Positions 1 through 13,252 of a stretch of 64,000 nt of DNA are shown here, piece after piece (the stretch's first letter is position 1; each line of letters starts with the position of its first letter). The translations under genes were made by a program, and so were the position numbers. The stretch is from Pseudofabraea citricarpa. Its lineage: Eukaryota; Ascomycota; Leotiomycetes; Helotiales; Dermateaceae. The stretch lies in contig JAPWGK010000020.1 of assembly GCA_029641185.1 (NCBI GenBank), positions 372,001 to 436,000 on the forward strand, given 5' to 3'. A model generated the notes under the pieces. The model saw only the letters and a list, made by a program, of their open reading frames with translations. It was not told where the DNA came from and ran no database searches.

Positions 1-1
1 A

Positions 2-448
2 TCAAAGGGCTTCTACTGGCTCGCTACTAGACCAAGCCAACATGGAGAATGGAGTCAGGCAGGTGGAATACTGACACTGTCAGGCGGTGGGCCATGGTTT
101 ACAATGGTGCCTCGAGGTTCGTTCTGGATTTCTATCGAAATCAAAATCGACTAACATCTAGTAGAGGATTGGCCTACTGACGAAGATATCGTAAGAGCAA
201 TCGAGGCTGATTTCCAAGGGCCTTGGGGAGATCGACGTCAAGAACTTGTGTTCATCGGGGAACAAATCAATCAGAAAGCAGTTCATAAAGCTCTTGGTCA
301 TGCGTTACTTACAGATAGCGAGATGAAAAGATGGGAGAGAATTATGAACAACACGAAGCTGAGTCCAGAAGAGGTGGAAGACAAGCTATATCGCATGTTT
401 GAAGGTATTTCCTCTGAAATCCTACCTCGCTATTATCTGGAGCACTAA
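2..448 (+). CDS. CobW/ZNG1-type GTP-binding zinc chaperone, C-terminal part (5' truncated)
   Basis: Only the last ~133 residues are present; the gene runs in from the left. Exons 2-116 and 162-448 are split by a 45-nt intron (gt at 117, branch CTAAC at 151-155, ag at 161) and end at TAA. The translation carries the hallmarks of the CobW C-terminal domain: a WLATRP stretch, GGGPWFTMVP, then GPWGDRRQELVFIG followed by a conserved basic/acidic helix. In the family, an N-terminal P-loop GTPase (off-window here) delivers metal, and the eukaryotic ZNG1/CBWD branch supplies zinc to methionine aminopeptidase. Assignment to ZNG1 rather than another COG0523 member is inferred, because the GTPase half and its CxCC motif cannot be seen. 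Confidence 0.85.
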
Positions 449-1671
449 CAAGACATCGGCAGATGGGTTCGAGGAATGGGGTACGATTGTTGCTGAAGAT
501 GAGCATGCTGGACATAACCATTGATGTAATAGACAAGTAGATAGTATTCTTTGATGATATGGAATCAATTAGATCAAACCCTTCGTTCAACTTGAACTTC
601 ATGTCTATATACATTTGATGTGCTCGATAGCCTTGAACCACTGATACTTCATGTTCTGACCATCGCTTCCAAATTCGAAAACTATCTCGCTTGGCTCGTG
701 AACCTATCAATGTTTGCATCGTCAGACTTTTGCATAGAAAAACATGTTTCTTTGAACTTCGACGCCAGTGCGCAGGCGAGTTTGAGACGTAGCTTGCCAC
801 GCCAACCTCTGAGCCTAGCTTTTGTGGGGGGAACAATGACGAATGAATGTTGAAGCTCCATGACGACGAAAGCCCATACAAGTGTTGAAATGTCCACTTG
901 AACTCGACATGGAATGAGAGCTGCCCGCCAAAAGAAAATCCATAATTGACAAGCGGCAACAGTTCCGACATGAATCATGTCAATTGGAGCCGAGGAGAGA
1001 ACCCAGCAATCATGTGACAGAAAACCCCTTAACGCTTCTTCCTTATCTTATTCGCCACATAATAAGAAAAACTGGTGGAACCAGCAGGACCCTTGATTCC
1101 AGAACAGGACAGTTCGCTCATCAAGATGAGCACAGCATCTCCCCTGAAAGAGAAGCACAAACACAATTAGTTTTGACCCAACAAAAAGAAGTGACTGCAA
1201 AATTATTCAGTGTCTGTAAAATCGCAATTCTGAATTACCCCTCTTTGCGACATGATGTGAGCCTGGGCGGGCCTGAGGTTGAAGAAAAATCATATTGGTG
1301 AAGAGGCATGGTTTTCTAATGAGATCAATTCCAGGCTAGACTACCATGATCCTCCATCTACCGCCTGCTTTTATACCATGCTGAACACAAGATGGCAAGG
1401 CCGATGTAGGAAAAGGTAAGACGCAAAAGACGCAAAAAGAGGACATACCCTCACGAGAGCCCCAAACCGAGGATCCGTAAAAGCCAAATGAACATCGTAC
1501 AGTTACCACCCTTGCGCCTCTCATGATGTAGACTTTGGAAGAACGAAGAATGGGTTCATGAGATTGAGCACCGATGACCGAAATTGAGGAAGGATTTATG
1601 ATATGGACGATTCGATTGTTTAAAAAGCTTCATGACACAATCGCGGTAGGTATTGGTAGAAGATCTCATGT
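449..1671. other. Convergent intergenic region, nothing recognised
   Basis: This spacer lies between the stop of the CobW-type gene and the stop of ARF1, so both 3' UTRs fall here. A 209-codon minus-strand frame (971 down to 342) starts at an ATG but overlaps the end of the CobW gene antisense and has no recognisable domain, so I do not call it. No RNA gene or repeat is seen. Confidence 0.6.
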
Positions 1672-3042
<1,371 letters not shown>

Positions 3043-3819
3043 ATGCGTTTCTCCACCTCTGCCATCCTCCTGGCAGCCTCCAGCCTGCTTGGCTCTGCCG
3101 CCGCCCACAACATACAGCTCAGCGCACATGGCAGGGAGTGCTTCCACGAGTCGCTGCACCGCGACGATAAGATGACCGTCACCTTCCAGGTCGGCGATCG
3201 TGAATTCGGCAGTGCTGGGAATTTGCACATTGACTTCTGGGTATGTGCACCAGGCACCCAATGCAACTAGCTTCTAAGTGAAAGAACAGATCACGAATCC
3301 CGCCGGTGGTTACGAGGCCCACGAGAGATCTGTCTCGAATGGAGACCATTCTTTCGACGCTAAGCACGATGGAAAGTACCTATACTGCTTTAGCAACGAG
3401 CACTGGACCGCATCCACCAAAGATGTGTCCTTCAATGTCCACGGCATAGTCTATGTTCCCGAGGCCGAGGCACCATCAGATCCTCTGGAAGCAGAGGGTG
3501 AGTTCTCCTTGACTGCTAGCTCTATACCTGCTAACACACAGCTATAGTACGACAGTTATCCGAGCTCCTTTCGCAGGTAAAAGACGAACAATCCTACATC
3601 GTTCTCCGAGAGCGTACGCATCGCAACACCGCCGAGAGCACAAACGGACGAGTTAAGTGGTGGAGCATTTTCCAGATGGGAGTTTTGGTTGGTGAGGGTA
3701 TCTTCCAGGTCTGGTGGTTGAAGCGATTCTTTGAGGTAGGAAAAAACAGTACCGAGCGCTTTGGGGTCCTGAGCCGGTAGCTGATTGACTTGCTTGCTTA
3801 GGTCAAAAGGGTCGTATAA
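3043..3819 (+). CDS. emp24: p24 family cargo receptor Emp24 (TMED2 type)
   Basis: A 203-residue type I membrane protein of COPII/COPI vesicles; in the family it sorts GPI-anchored proteins out of the ER. Exons 3043-3240, 3290-3497, 3548-3735 and 3802-3819 join in phase. Residues 1 to about 22 form a signal peptide ending in SAAAH. A GOLD domain (about 28-118) follows with two cysteines (Cys33 and the later Cys of YLYCFSNE), then a coiled-coil region, one C-terminal TM (WWSIFQMGVLVGEGIFQVWW) and the short tail RFFEVKRVV. The di-Phe plus basic tail is the TMED2/Emp24 hallmark and binds coat proteins and ARF1. The last exon encodes only VKRVV. Its head-to-head neighbour is ARF1. Confidence 0.95.
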
Positions 3820-4786
3820 CAGCACCCTGCGAACGCGTGTTTTCATTCAATCAAAATCGGCGCAACAGCGTATGGGATAGCGAGTTTGAGGAACGAAGGG
3901 ACGATGTACCACCAATTCGGTTCGATGACAAAATACAATGTACTCTATCTGGCGCAATGAATTTCCCGGCCCGCACAAATCTTTCCATCATACATAATGA
4001 ATCAAAGAATCAAATACGTGAGCAGTTGCTTGACTATGATCATGGCATTTTGCGAGTACTTTTCCAGATGATGCGCGGTCTTGGAAATCTGTCCGACATG
4101 AATCGCTCTCTGCATTGGCAGCCATTGAGCTCACGTGGATGCATGGCATTTGCTTAATATCCGACGAAGACGAATAGGACAGAGCCAAGAAGTTATAATC
4201 TGACGATGAGGTGAGACGAGATCCGCTAGCTCTGTTACTCAAATTCATAGCAATACTCCGTATCGGAATCGTAACTAGGTTGGTGATCATCGCAAGGTAA
4301 TACTGTGCCATTCCAGATATTTGGGATACCAAAAACCCCAGTTCAGACTTCAGATCTACCTCAGCCAACTACAGATGCAGCAGGGGAACATCAGCCTTTA
4401 GGAACAACCATCGCTTTTTACACTCTGCCTCATGGGGACCTGGTTAAACTTCCAAACCGGGTGGCGTGTAATGGTTAAACGTCTCGCTTAAGCAGGCTCA
4501 ACTAATAGATTCCATGGAACCGAGATCTTCTAATCTCGAATTCGAGTTCGAGTTCGCATTCGGGGACATTCTGATTGGTCAGTTCTAGATCGGATGAATC
4601 ACATCCGGTGGTTTGGATTCTGATGGTTGATCAAATGATGCCCTGAAGAAAATCTCACGCTGGTGCTCCATGATTTCTGAATGACTTCGTACAATTCTTG
4701 AAACCAAACGCCAATAGACACCCCGCGAAAGTCAAAGTGTTATCAGATCCGCCAAAAGTGTCCACATCAGGCTGGGGCCTCCAATC
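3820..4786. other. Intergenic region with a tRNA-like relic
   Basis: This is the spacer between EMP24 and the drug transporter, both on the plus strand. Apart from the tRNA-Leu-like element at 4455-4568 (separate entry) I see only short, non-coding-like frames. The last few hundred bases should contain the transporter promoter. Confidence 0.6.
4455..4568 (+). pseudogene. tRNA-Leu(TAA)-like element, probably degenerate
   Basis: An A-box-like TGGCGTGTAATGGTTA is followed by an anticodon arm (TCTCG at 4482-4486 pairing with CGAGA at 4521-4525) whose loop reads CTTAAG, giving anticodon TAA at 4489-4491. About 28 nt (4493-4520) between G37 and the 3' stem look like a tRNA intron. A B-box-like GAGTTCGAGTTC lies downstream after a class II-length variable region. 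The acceptor stem does not pair convincingly and the T arm carries an extra base, so I read it as a decayed or diverged tRNA-Leu, not a certain functional gene. Confidence 0.35.
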
Positions 4787-6983
4787 ATGTCAGCCGCCAA
4801 ACAGAGCGATGCGGCAAGTTCCACTCCGCCGAGCTTCGTAAACAATGCGACGCCGCCGGTGGACAAGCAATACCCAGCCGATGAGAAGGAGCATAACTCA
4901 ACGACCGACGATTCTCCTTCGACTCCTCAAGTCCTTACCGAGAAAGAAGCGAGCAATGATCAGAATAACAAAACCTCATCGTTGCATGAATCCTCGACGC
5001 TCGAAGGAGCAAGTCAAAACCCAGCGGTAGATGATGAAAAACACCAACAGGTTGTCGAAAGCGGATCTGCTGGTGCAGGTTCAGCAATTGTTCGCAAAGA
5101 TGGAGACACAAGTGGTGAAGCGACAGAATTAGAGGAGGGGGAGGAGGTAGACGATGCTGTTTATCCTGGTGGTTTACAATTGGGCTTGCTGGTAAGCAAA
5201 TTTGGCATTGACGACGCTGTGGCTGTCTTAAAGCATTCGGATACCATCGTTTCCGCGCAGTTGTTCTTTTACACTTCCAAAATTACCTAGTAAGACTTAC
5301 TGATTTTTTCTATCACATAGACATTTGGTCTGTGCATGGCTACCTTCACAGTGGCTCTAGATAATACCATTATCGCTACTGCGATTCCCAGGATTACGAC
5401 CGTCTTCAATTCTCTAGAAGATGTAGGATGGTATGGGTCTTCGTATCTGCTTACCACGACCGCTCTGCAACCTTCCTTCGGACGCATATATACCTATTTC
5501 AACGTCAAGTACATATACCTGTTCTCGCTGGTTCTCTTTGAATTTGGATCAATACTATGTGCTGCAGCTAAGAATAGTGTGATGTTGATTATTGGCCGTG
5601 CTGTTGCTGGAGCAGGAGCTTCAGCGTTATTCAGTGGAGGTTGGTTGATTATTCTAGTTTCATTTTACTTGCATACTGACTTTGCATCTAGCTATGACAA
5701 TCATTGGGTTTACGGTGCCTCTGATTAAGCGTCCAATGTATATCGCTGCCCTTTCAAGTATGTTTGCGATCTCTTCGGTTGTGGGTCCTCTTCTAGGTGG
5801 AACTCTCACTGATAAGGCATCGTGGCGATGGTGTTTTTGGGTAAGGGGTTTCTGTGATCTCTTCGCTTCCAGATTTTAAGTCATCTGCAAGATCCATGAC
5901 TGATGATTTCTAGATAAATCTTCCATTCGGTGCCGTAGCCTTAGCCACTGTTGGATTCTTCTTCAAACCGCCACAGCGGAAGGAAAGTACTTTGACAACA
6001 AAACAAAAGATCCTTGAAATTGACCTGTTGGGTGCCCTATTCCTTATATGCGCTATCGTCTGTCTGCTCCTTGCTTTGCAATGGTAAGTCGCAACAAGCT
6101 TAAACGACTTTGTTCTAATGCCATTAGGGGTGGAACTACTTATCCATGGAGTAATTCTAAAGTATGGGGGTGCCTTCTGGGATTTGGTCTTTTGATAATC
6201 GTCTTCATCTTCCAACAATTTCGACGTGGTGAACGAGCGACAATTCCCCCGAGAATATTTGGTCAAAGGACAGTATTATACTCTTGTCTCTTCTCGTGCT
6301 TCTTATCTATGGGGTTATACACGCATATCTTCTACCTCCCATTCTACTTCCAGGCAGTTAAGGATACTTCAGCCGAAGGTTCAGGAATTCGAACTATCCC
6401 CTACCTCGCCTCTATAATTATTTCCTCTATCTTTATCGGGGCGGGCATCACTGTCATTGGTATATATAAGCCATTCATGATTATTGGGGCTGCCATCTTC
6501 ACCATTGGAACTGGCCTGATCTATATGTTCAAAGTCAACTCATCAGCAGGCGTGTGGATTGGATACCAACTGCTCAGTGGATTTGGAGCCGGAGCCGGGA
6601 TACAGATTCCTTTCATCGCCGTACAAGTTGTATTAAGCAAACAAGACATGCCAACCGGAAATGCCATAGCTATATTCTTCAACTCCCTCGGTGGTGCAAT
6701 CTCTATTTCAGTTGCCCAGAACATTTTCTCCAACGGTCTAAAGGAGAACATTCCTAAGTATGCACCCGGAGCCTCGGCTGAACTTATTGTCAATGCAGGC
6801 GCGACCCATCTCAGGGATGTAGTAAGCCCGGAATCACTACCTGGTGTGTTGGAGGCATATATGGTTGCGCTGCGAAATGCCTTTATTATACCCATTGTTG
6901 TGGGTGGTATTGCAACGATTTGTGCTTGCTTTGTTGAGTGGAAGAGTGTCAAGGGGAAGAAGATTGTAGCTACTGCTGCTTAG
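4787..6983 (+). CDS. MFS transporter, DHA2 (14-TM) drug:H+ antiporter family
   Basis: A 632-residue plasma-membrane exporter. Exons 4787-5191, 5321-5639, 5692-5840, 5914-6083 and 6128-6983 are phase-consistent. Residues 1 to about 135 are a hydrophilic, acidic cytosolic tail; TM1 then opens with the DHA2 signature [14 protein letters not shown], followed by [12 protein letters not shown] and a [10 protein letters not shown] helix. The loop after TM4 leads to a second DHA2 signature, SWRWCFWINLPFGA, and about eight more TM segments. Family members export toxins, fungicides or siderophores. No biosynthetic core genes lie nearby, so the substrate is unknown and this is probably a stand-alone efflux pump. 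The start ATG is the first of the long open frame. Confidence 0.93.
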
Positions 6984-9241
6984 TTTCTGAAATCTGTGCA
7001 CAGTTACATGATGCGATTGCTTCTTTGAATTTGCCAATCACCTGGCTCCTACACTCACTCGCTTGCCATGCTAGAGACCTTGATTATATTAAGTACAGTG
7101 TATTTAGTAAACGAAAAAAAGTACTGCTTACCACCGAGATTTTTGATATTGACTCCCTGTTTTTCGCTGAAGTCAAGGTGCTTGCTATTGAAATATAGAG
7201 GTACTAAAGAAAAATCTCTATTGGTATCCATGTTCCCAAATACTCAGATGTCTGTCGCAGAGTCTATCAAAGCTAACAACTAAAAAGCTGGTATGGGACA
7301 AAGGAACAAATACTAGTGATATGTGATAGGGTTATAGCATGTTTATTAAGTACCAGTCCATGGAGTTGTGGTTTTTAGCTGGGGTGATAGTTTTAACATG
7401 TGCTTGTAATTCGTATTACAAAAGGGATTTACACATATCTGTGAGATCGATCCTATCACCTTCCTAGCTCTTTCAATTTATAAGAATCTAAGAACTTCTA
7501 TCAGCGGCCATCATTCAATGATCCTCTCTATCAGCGCAGAAAAACTATATCGCGATATTAGATTTTTGCGTAGAGAGTAGAGTTACATAACTCTGTTGTT
7601 ATTTGTGCCATATGATGATGTAGCAGATACGATGTCAAGATACTTTCTCACATACTTGTAACAATGATAAACCATCTAAAAACAACACCCAAACCCTATC
7701 CTGGAAGTGGTGGAATTCATTGGTCCGTGCATTCTTGCGCTCGCTGCATGCGGTATATCGCAAATTAAGCAATCCGACTGCAACAACCAACCAACAAACA
7801 AGCAACTCAGCACCATGGCGCAGCGGAAGCGCGCCGGGCTCATAACCCGGAGGTCTCTGGATCGAAACCAGATGGTGCTACTATGACGAGCTTCCATTTT
7901 TATTTTCGCCCTTTTTTTTTATTTTTAATAGTTTTCCTTTTTGAAACATGCCAGGTGTGATTTTTGGGAGCTGATATAAGTTTTTTGGGGCCTGTGACTT
8001 ATGGATCTCGCTTAACCAGATGGAGGCCATCTGTTTTTATACTAGATAAAAAAACAATCTTCAGACTTTCTCTTTTTTCACTCATCCCTCTTTAGCGGGT
8101 GGAAATGTTTTTTATTTTTATTTTTTTAGTTTCCTTTATGAGTCGATGAGTGAATCATGTGAATAGAAGCACTTTTGCCCTTGGTGGGCGGGTTGATCTC
8201 TGATTCATCTTGTCACAAAATATTTATTTATATCAATAAGTGGTCAAGAATTAAGATGATGTTGGATTATTACTAAGAGGTCAGTAACACTACCAAGTTT
8301 CCTTTTGGGACTTTATCTCGAGGACATTTGAAGATGAGAGCCTCCATATGTGCAAGCCTTAGGTGTCAGATATATATAATGCAAGAAAGTACCTCGTCCT
8401 CGGGTCTGTTTATGGATTTACTCAGTCGACTTTAGTATTTCAAAAGATCATTAAGAGAGAGTTACCTTATGAAGTTCAAGAGACCATAATGAAAGTGTCT
8501 AAAGTTTTTCCCTGGCCTAATATCCAAAGACGCTATGAGACAAAGACAACGCCCAATAAGAAATTAGCTGATATCGGCTACAACAAATATGTCTCTTCAT
8601 AGAAGGTGTGATCCATCCAGATATATGATAGTTTTTGAACTTCATGACCAAAACTTTTGTGAACTGTAGTTAGAGGAGTCTGCCTGAGAATTCTTCCAGG
8701 TTAATGCTAGTGCTACTAATCGTTGTTTTTCATGTTCAGAACCAAGCTGTTGAAACGTAGGTTCTATCACATCGATTGAGAAATTAACAACGCTACACAC
8801 AGTCAAATAATAAAAGAGCTTGCATGCCTGTGATTTTGACAAATTCTCCATTCCAAATGGAGATCTTCTGAAGGACATAAATGGTAAACTGCGTGTTTGA
8901 AAGGATTTGAAATCCATTATTGTATTCGCCTTTCTGCGAGCTGGAATGAATTGAGCAAGTATTCCCCCAGTCGTTCTCAGCCTGCATATCCCGACCCTGC
9001 AAATGTACATGGCTAAATTTGCAAGTAGACTTGGTAACTTCAAGAGCTTGAATACCATCGAGTAAATTCTACAACACCAGGACAAGAGAAGCTGGAATTT
9101 TAAGTAACCCTTTCTCCAAGGCTCCAGAGGAAGATTTCAAAATACAATGGATGAAAAGACATGTAAAATAACAATTCTCCAGATTTAACGATTTGATTAT
9201 AAGCCAAACGCCTATGCTACGAGCAACATATTTTTTTTAAA
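6984..9241. other. AT-rich spacer around tRNA-Met, no protein gene called
   Basis: This 2.26 kb lies between the DHA2 transporter and the 3' end of ERB1. It holds the initiator tRNA at 7809-7880 and is AT-rich, with T tracts just after the tRNA (7912-7950 and about 8103-8130) that could act as Pol III terminators. Two open frames, 8363-8602 (+, begins at GTG) and 8642-9085 (-, begins at TTG), lack ATG starts at their ends and have no recognised domain; I leave them uncalled. Confidence 0.55.
7809..7880 (+). tRNA. Initiator tRNA-Met (CAT)
   Basis: A 72-nt cloverleaf without intron. The acceptor AGCACCA pairs with TGGTGCT and the discriminator is A. The A1:U72 pair, the D arm GGCGCAGCGGAAGCGC and the anticodon stem CCGGG/CCCGG with loop CTCATAA (anticodon CAT) are visible. 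The T loop carries ATCGAAA instead of TTCGAAA, and three G:C pairs sit at the base of the anticodon stem. A1:U72 and the A54-type T loop are the classic eukaryotic initiator features that distinguish it from elongator tRNA-Met. T tracts about 30 bp downstream are plausible Pol III terminators. Confidence 0.95.
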
Positions 9242-11622
9242 TCACATCCAGAGTCTACAAGTACCATCGGCTCCAGCACTGAGACACCATGGCTCCTTTG
9301 GGTGCCAATCGATATCCATCACACCCAGAGCACTCTTGACCTTATGTCCCTTCAGAACCTTGACAGGAACAATTGTGGCATTCTCCATCATATCCGAAAC
9401 GACCTTACCGTGGAATATCTGTAGACTTCCATCATCACTAGCATCGGCGAACAGTGGGAAGCCTCCCTTGTGATATTTAACGGCGCGAATAGCTTTAGAG
9501 TGGAATCTCATAGTCTTGTATGGTCGAGTTGATAGGTCAAGGTCGTGCCACAATAGACGTCTATCGTATGATCCGACGATTAAGTTGTCGCCACCTGGAT
9601 GGATATCAAACGAGGAGATCCAGCGAGCTCCTGGTTGAATAATCTTGACGAGTTCTTGCTTTTGCAAATCGTAACTTCGGATAGTTCTTTGGGTAGCAAC
9701 GAAGAAGAGTGGTCGTGAAGGATGGAATTGAACAGTCTGAGGTATTCCTGGTAGGCGGCGGAAAGGAATTTGTGTAAGATGTTTCGAGAGAGTGTGGATA
9801 GCGACGGCGCTCTTCTGTGCTGTTGGTGATACGGTCGAGAAGAAATCTCCTCGGCGATGCCAGCTAATAACTTTGACTGTTGTCCTGACGGTGATACATA
9901 TAAGTACACCTTCATCCTGAAGTCGTGATACTGGTCGAGTCCATTTTGCAACCGGCTCTTTCCTTTGGCCATTGGCAGTAAGTGCTATTGTTGCATTCTT
10001 CGCATAACCGAATCCTGTGTCCAATAACTCTCGGCTTATACCTTCAGTCTCCGGATCAACAATCGGAGGCACAATTAAGTATACGTCCTCGCCAGCAGCA
10101 GCAGACAGGATTACTGCATCCTTTCCTGGTCTCCATCTCACTACATTAACAGCCTCCTCATCTCCAATCTTTGCGCTCCAAATTTGTCTTCCAGTTGCGG
10201 CCTCCCAAACACGTACAGTACCATCATCACCACCAGTTGCCACCCACATTCCAGATGGGTCGACAGCTAAACTACGAACACGGCCTTCGTGACCACGGAA
10301 GAGTAATGAACAGACTGTTGGGAATGGTTTGAGTTCTTCGGGTCTTGGAAGTTTTGGAAGAAGTGATGCTGGATCAATGTTAAGCCTGTTTTTCCGCACA
10401 CGAGGAGCCAAGTACAGATCCAAAGATCTTTCGAATCTCTCCTTGATGAAATTATCATAGGCAGGAACTTTTCGCAATGCATCGTGTCCAGTGGGTAGGT
10501 ACTCTTTCTCTCTATCTTCTGGATCTGCTGTCTCCCAAGATTGTTTTTCAGACTTTGTTGGCAGATACTCAGGTGGAGGATTATAACTCATGTCATATCC
10601 TGGCGGCGGAGCCTTTGGTGCTGGAATATTCATGACATGATCGGCTCGGGGTTGCTCATCCTGCCAAATATCATAATGCACTTCTTCATCCTCCTCCTTC
10701 TCACGTTCTTCTGGTGGTTGATATGGTAAGATTCTTCCTTCCCGAATGGCACGAACAATTTTCATGATTCTTTTTGCTTCATGTTTGGATGGGAGGAAAC
10801 GACGCTTTGGTTCCGGAGCTGAGCTCAATGGCATTTTCTCCTCAATGCCAGTGAAGTACTCGATAGTTGCCTACGACAGTTTAGCACAAGAAGGGCAGTT
10901 TCGAAAAAGAAGAAAAAATAACTTACAGGATATGGATCGTAGCCCTCGTCGGGTATCTCGTTTGTCTGAATTCTGTGTAGAATTTCCAATTCTTCTTGGC
11001 TGAGATTCAGAGGTTTGCCAGTAGCAGGATCTGTAAGACCTGTCCAGCCCTTCGGCACCTCTATACTGTCTAACAAAGCATCTAGTGCTTCACCCTTCGC
11101 TGGCCGCATGATTTTCTTGCCATTGATATCATAACCAATGTGTGGATACGAATCATAAAACGTCAGAGGAATATTACCAATAGTGTTGGTTGTGATGGGC
11201 GCATCTGAGTCGTCGGAATCATATACTGGGTTAATCTCTTCATAGACGTATCGCTCTCCGCCATTGGCATCGGTTGTCACGGTGTAATTTGGTTTGTCCT
11301 CGTCCTCTTCCATTGCCATTAACTGATCGAATGGAATAATGCTTTTCGATTGTCGCCCCTCGCCCTCGCCCTCACCCTCAGAGGGGATCTCATCGCTGTC
11401 GAGGGCCTCCAGCTCATCTCCATGCGCATCTTCGTCCAGCTCGCTCTCATCCTCATCTTCGTCTTCATCATCAGCACTGTCGTCGTCTAAATCGTCCTCA
11501 CTTTGCGACAGAATCCCCTCCAGCATGCCATCCCCAAATTCTGCATCCGACTCGACATCGGATGACACAGGCACATCATGGGTGACGGCCTTTCTCTTTC
11601 GCGAACCCACTGTAGGTGCCAT
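9242..11622 (-). CDS. erb1: Ribosome biogenesis protein Erb1 (BOP1 homologue)
   Basis: 774 residues in two exons (minus 11622-10927 and 10870-9242; 56-nt intron). Erb1 forms the nucleolar PeBoW-type complex with Nop7 and Ytm1 and is needed for 27S pre-rRNA processing and 60S maturation. The N-terminal ~130 residues are very acidic (runs of D/E around residues 35-95), followed by the BOP1NT domain (roughly 150-410, with [16 protein letters not shown] and [15 protein letters not shown]) and a seven-blade WD40 domain whose last repeat ends in ADGTCRLWM at the C-terminus. Length and motif order match fungal Erb1. The start [11 protein letters not shown] is the first ATG upstream of the acidic region that fits the family. 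It is divergent from a Zn2Cys6 regulator 289 bp away. Confidence 0.97.
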
Positions 11623-11911
11623 GGTGGATTGGGGGTGTGAGAATTGATCTCTTTGACGTTGTAGCGTATGGCAGTGGTTGGCGATAGAGGTCTTGGGCTG
11701 AGATTTTTTTGCAGCGGCCGCGTCGATAAGCACAGCACACAACCCTTGCTAAATCTTATCTTAGCGCGATCATGCGTACGAGATACGAATGATGAAGCCT
11801 GGCGGGGAGGACTGATGCATTGAATTGTATTGCGATTCATCCTACTCTAAATGTGCCATTAACACACCACCACAACTGGCTTCTTTACAAAGCATTCCAT
11901 CATTACTTTCA

Positions 11912-13252
11912 ATGTCCGAGAGTACTAGCAAAGTTGCAAAACGTCGTGCTTGCGACGAGTGTAGTATGGAAACCGTTCAAACAGTGCCCACAGAGTATAC
12001 CTGGCTGACTCTGACTGACTGTTCCACTGCAGGATCTCGAAAGCTAGCTTGTTCGAAAGAGCCAGATGGCTGTGAAAGATGTGTCCGCGAGCGCATAAAT
12101 TGCCATTACTCCGAACAGAAACAGATGGGCCGACCAAGAAAGCGACAATTCATCGAGACCACAGGGGATAGCACAACCCCCGAGAACACTCTACAAGACC
12201 TGGGCACGCTACCATTCTTTGCGGATAACCTGGGATACAATGAAGGAGATTTTACTGAACCTTATTTTACTGGAGGGCACATGCTCGAGGCATCTGCGTT
12301 GTCAGAAGAGCCTAAGGAGTCCACGATGAATAACAGTGGCATTTGGTCGCAGAGCAATGAGTTGACTCCAACAAGACCTGTTCAATATGGGCAGGTAGAC
12401 TTTGGGAATATCAATTTTGACTCGATCTTAGAGAGCGAGGAAATTTTACCTTTGGATCAAACACCTCAATTATCATCAACTTCGACCACTTCATTAGCTG
12501 ATGCCGAGTCACCCAAAAACGTGCCTTGCAGTTGCTTGGCTTCGATGTACTTGAGTCTTGCTGCCTTACAACAGTTTCCTTCGGATATCAGTGCGGCGCT
12601 GTACGCTGTTCGCTCAGCTGCAGATACAGCCCAGAAGTGTATCTGGTGTCCGCAATGCGGCTCGGTGCTGATTAGTGAAGAAACGCCGCCTATTGAATCC
12701 TTCCAAAATACTATGATCTTAGGAACATTACTACCAGTTATTGCCAACGGTTATGGCCGTCTTTTGGAAATGGTTGATGACGAGGCTGCTGCCGCTACAA
12801 GTCGAGGAGAAACCAAGATTTTTGATATCCAGCGATACGGAGGAATTAACTGTGACATAAAATCAGCCACTCCAGAAAGGCTGCGCAAATTCCGCGAGGA
12901 TGAACAAATGTACTACAATAAAGAGATGCAACCAGATATGTGGAGAAATAGTGTTAGACAAATGCTCAAGATCGACATTTATGGCTTTGAATCAAAAGAG
13001 GAGGGTTGTCACTACAAGGGTTTAAGAGCTATTTTACAAGAGATGGAGGACAGACAAAGAACGAGACATCATATATTGGACGCTCATGCAGAAGCCGGAA
13101 CCACTGCGCAGGCATTCCCAAAGGGTTGGCAAGGTGGCCACTTTCATCACAACGTCAATCGACCGCAGGAATGTCTCGGCGAGAAGACATTCACATGTCT
13201 TCAGATACTTAAGATAGCGAAATATGCAATCGATAGCTTGGTGATTCCCTAA
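11912..13252 (+). CDS. Zn(II)2Cys6 transcription factor
   Basis: 423 residues from exons 11912-11963 and 12033-13252. Splicing out 69 nt restores a perfect binuclear zinc cluster, ACDEC-RSRKLAC-SKEPDGCERC-VRERINC (spacing C-x2-C-x6-C-x6-C-x2-C-x6-C), followed by a basic linker GRPRKRQ. Reading through the intron would destroy the cluster, which confirms it. The rest has an acidic middle region and a helical C-terminal part with CSCLASMYLSLAALQQFP, resembling the aflatoxin-regulator-like C-terminal region rather than the classic fungal_trans domain (tentative). An in-frame ATG at 11825 would add 29 residues, but MSESTSK is the better start. Target genes are unknown. It is divergent from ERB1. 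Confidence 0.88.
   Translation: MSESTSKVAKRRACDECSMETVQTVPTEYTWLTLTDCSTAGSRKLACSKEPDGCERCVRERINCHYSEQKQMGRPRKRQFIETTGDSTTPENTLQDLGTLPFFADNLGYNEGDFTEPYFTGGHMLEASALSEEPKESTMNNSGIWSQSNELTPTRPVQYGQVDFGNINFDSILESEEILPLDQTPQLSSTSTTSLADAESPKNVPCSCLASMYLSLAALQQFPSDISAALYAVRSAADTAQKCIWCPQCGSVLISEETPPIESFQNTMILGTLLPVIANGYGRLLEMVDDEAAAATSRGETKIFDIQRYGGINCDIKSATPERLRKFREDEQMYYNKEMQPDMWRNSVRQMLKIDIYGFESKEEGCHYKGLRAILQEMEDRQRTRHHILDAHAEAGTTAQAFPKGWQGGHFHHNVNRPQECLGEKTFTCLQILKIAKYAIDSLVIP

Noticed and set aside
342..971. 209-codon minus-strand open frame with an ATG
   Set aside because: It overlaps the CobW-type gene antisense by ~100 nt, shows no domain, signal peptide or splice context, and its composition looks like translated non-coding DNA. 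Transcript data could reverse this.
4787..6983. DHA2 transporter as part of a secondary-metabolite cluster
   Set aside because: No PKS, NRPS, terpene or tailoring enzymes are nearby; the neighbours are EMP24 and ERB1, and the Zn2Cys6 gene at 11.9 kb is divergent from ERB1.
8642..9085. 147-codon minus-strand frame near tRNA-Met and the 79-codon frame at 8363-8602
   Set aside because: They begin at TTG and GTG, not ATG, lie in AT-rich spacer and have no recognisable family.
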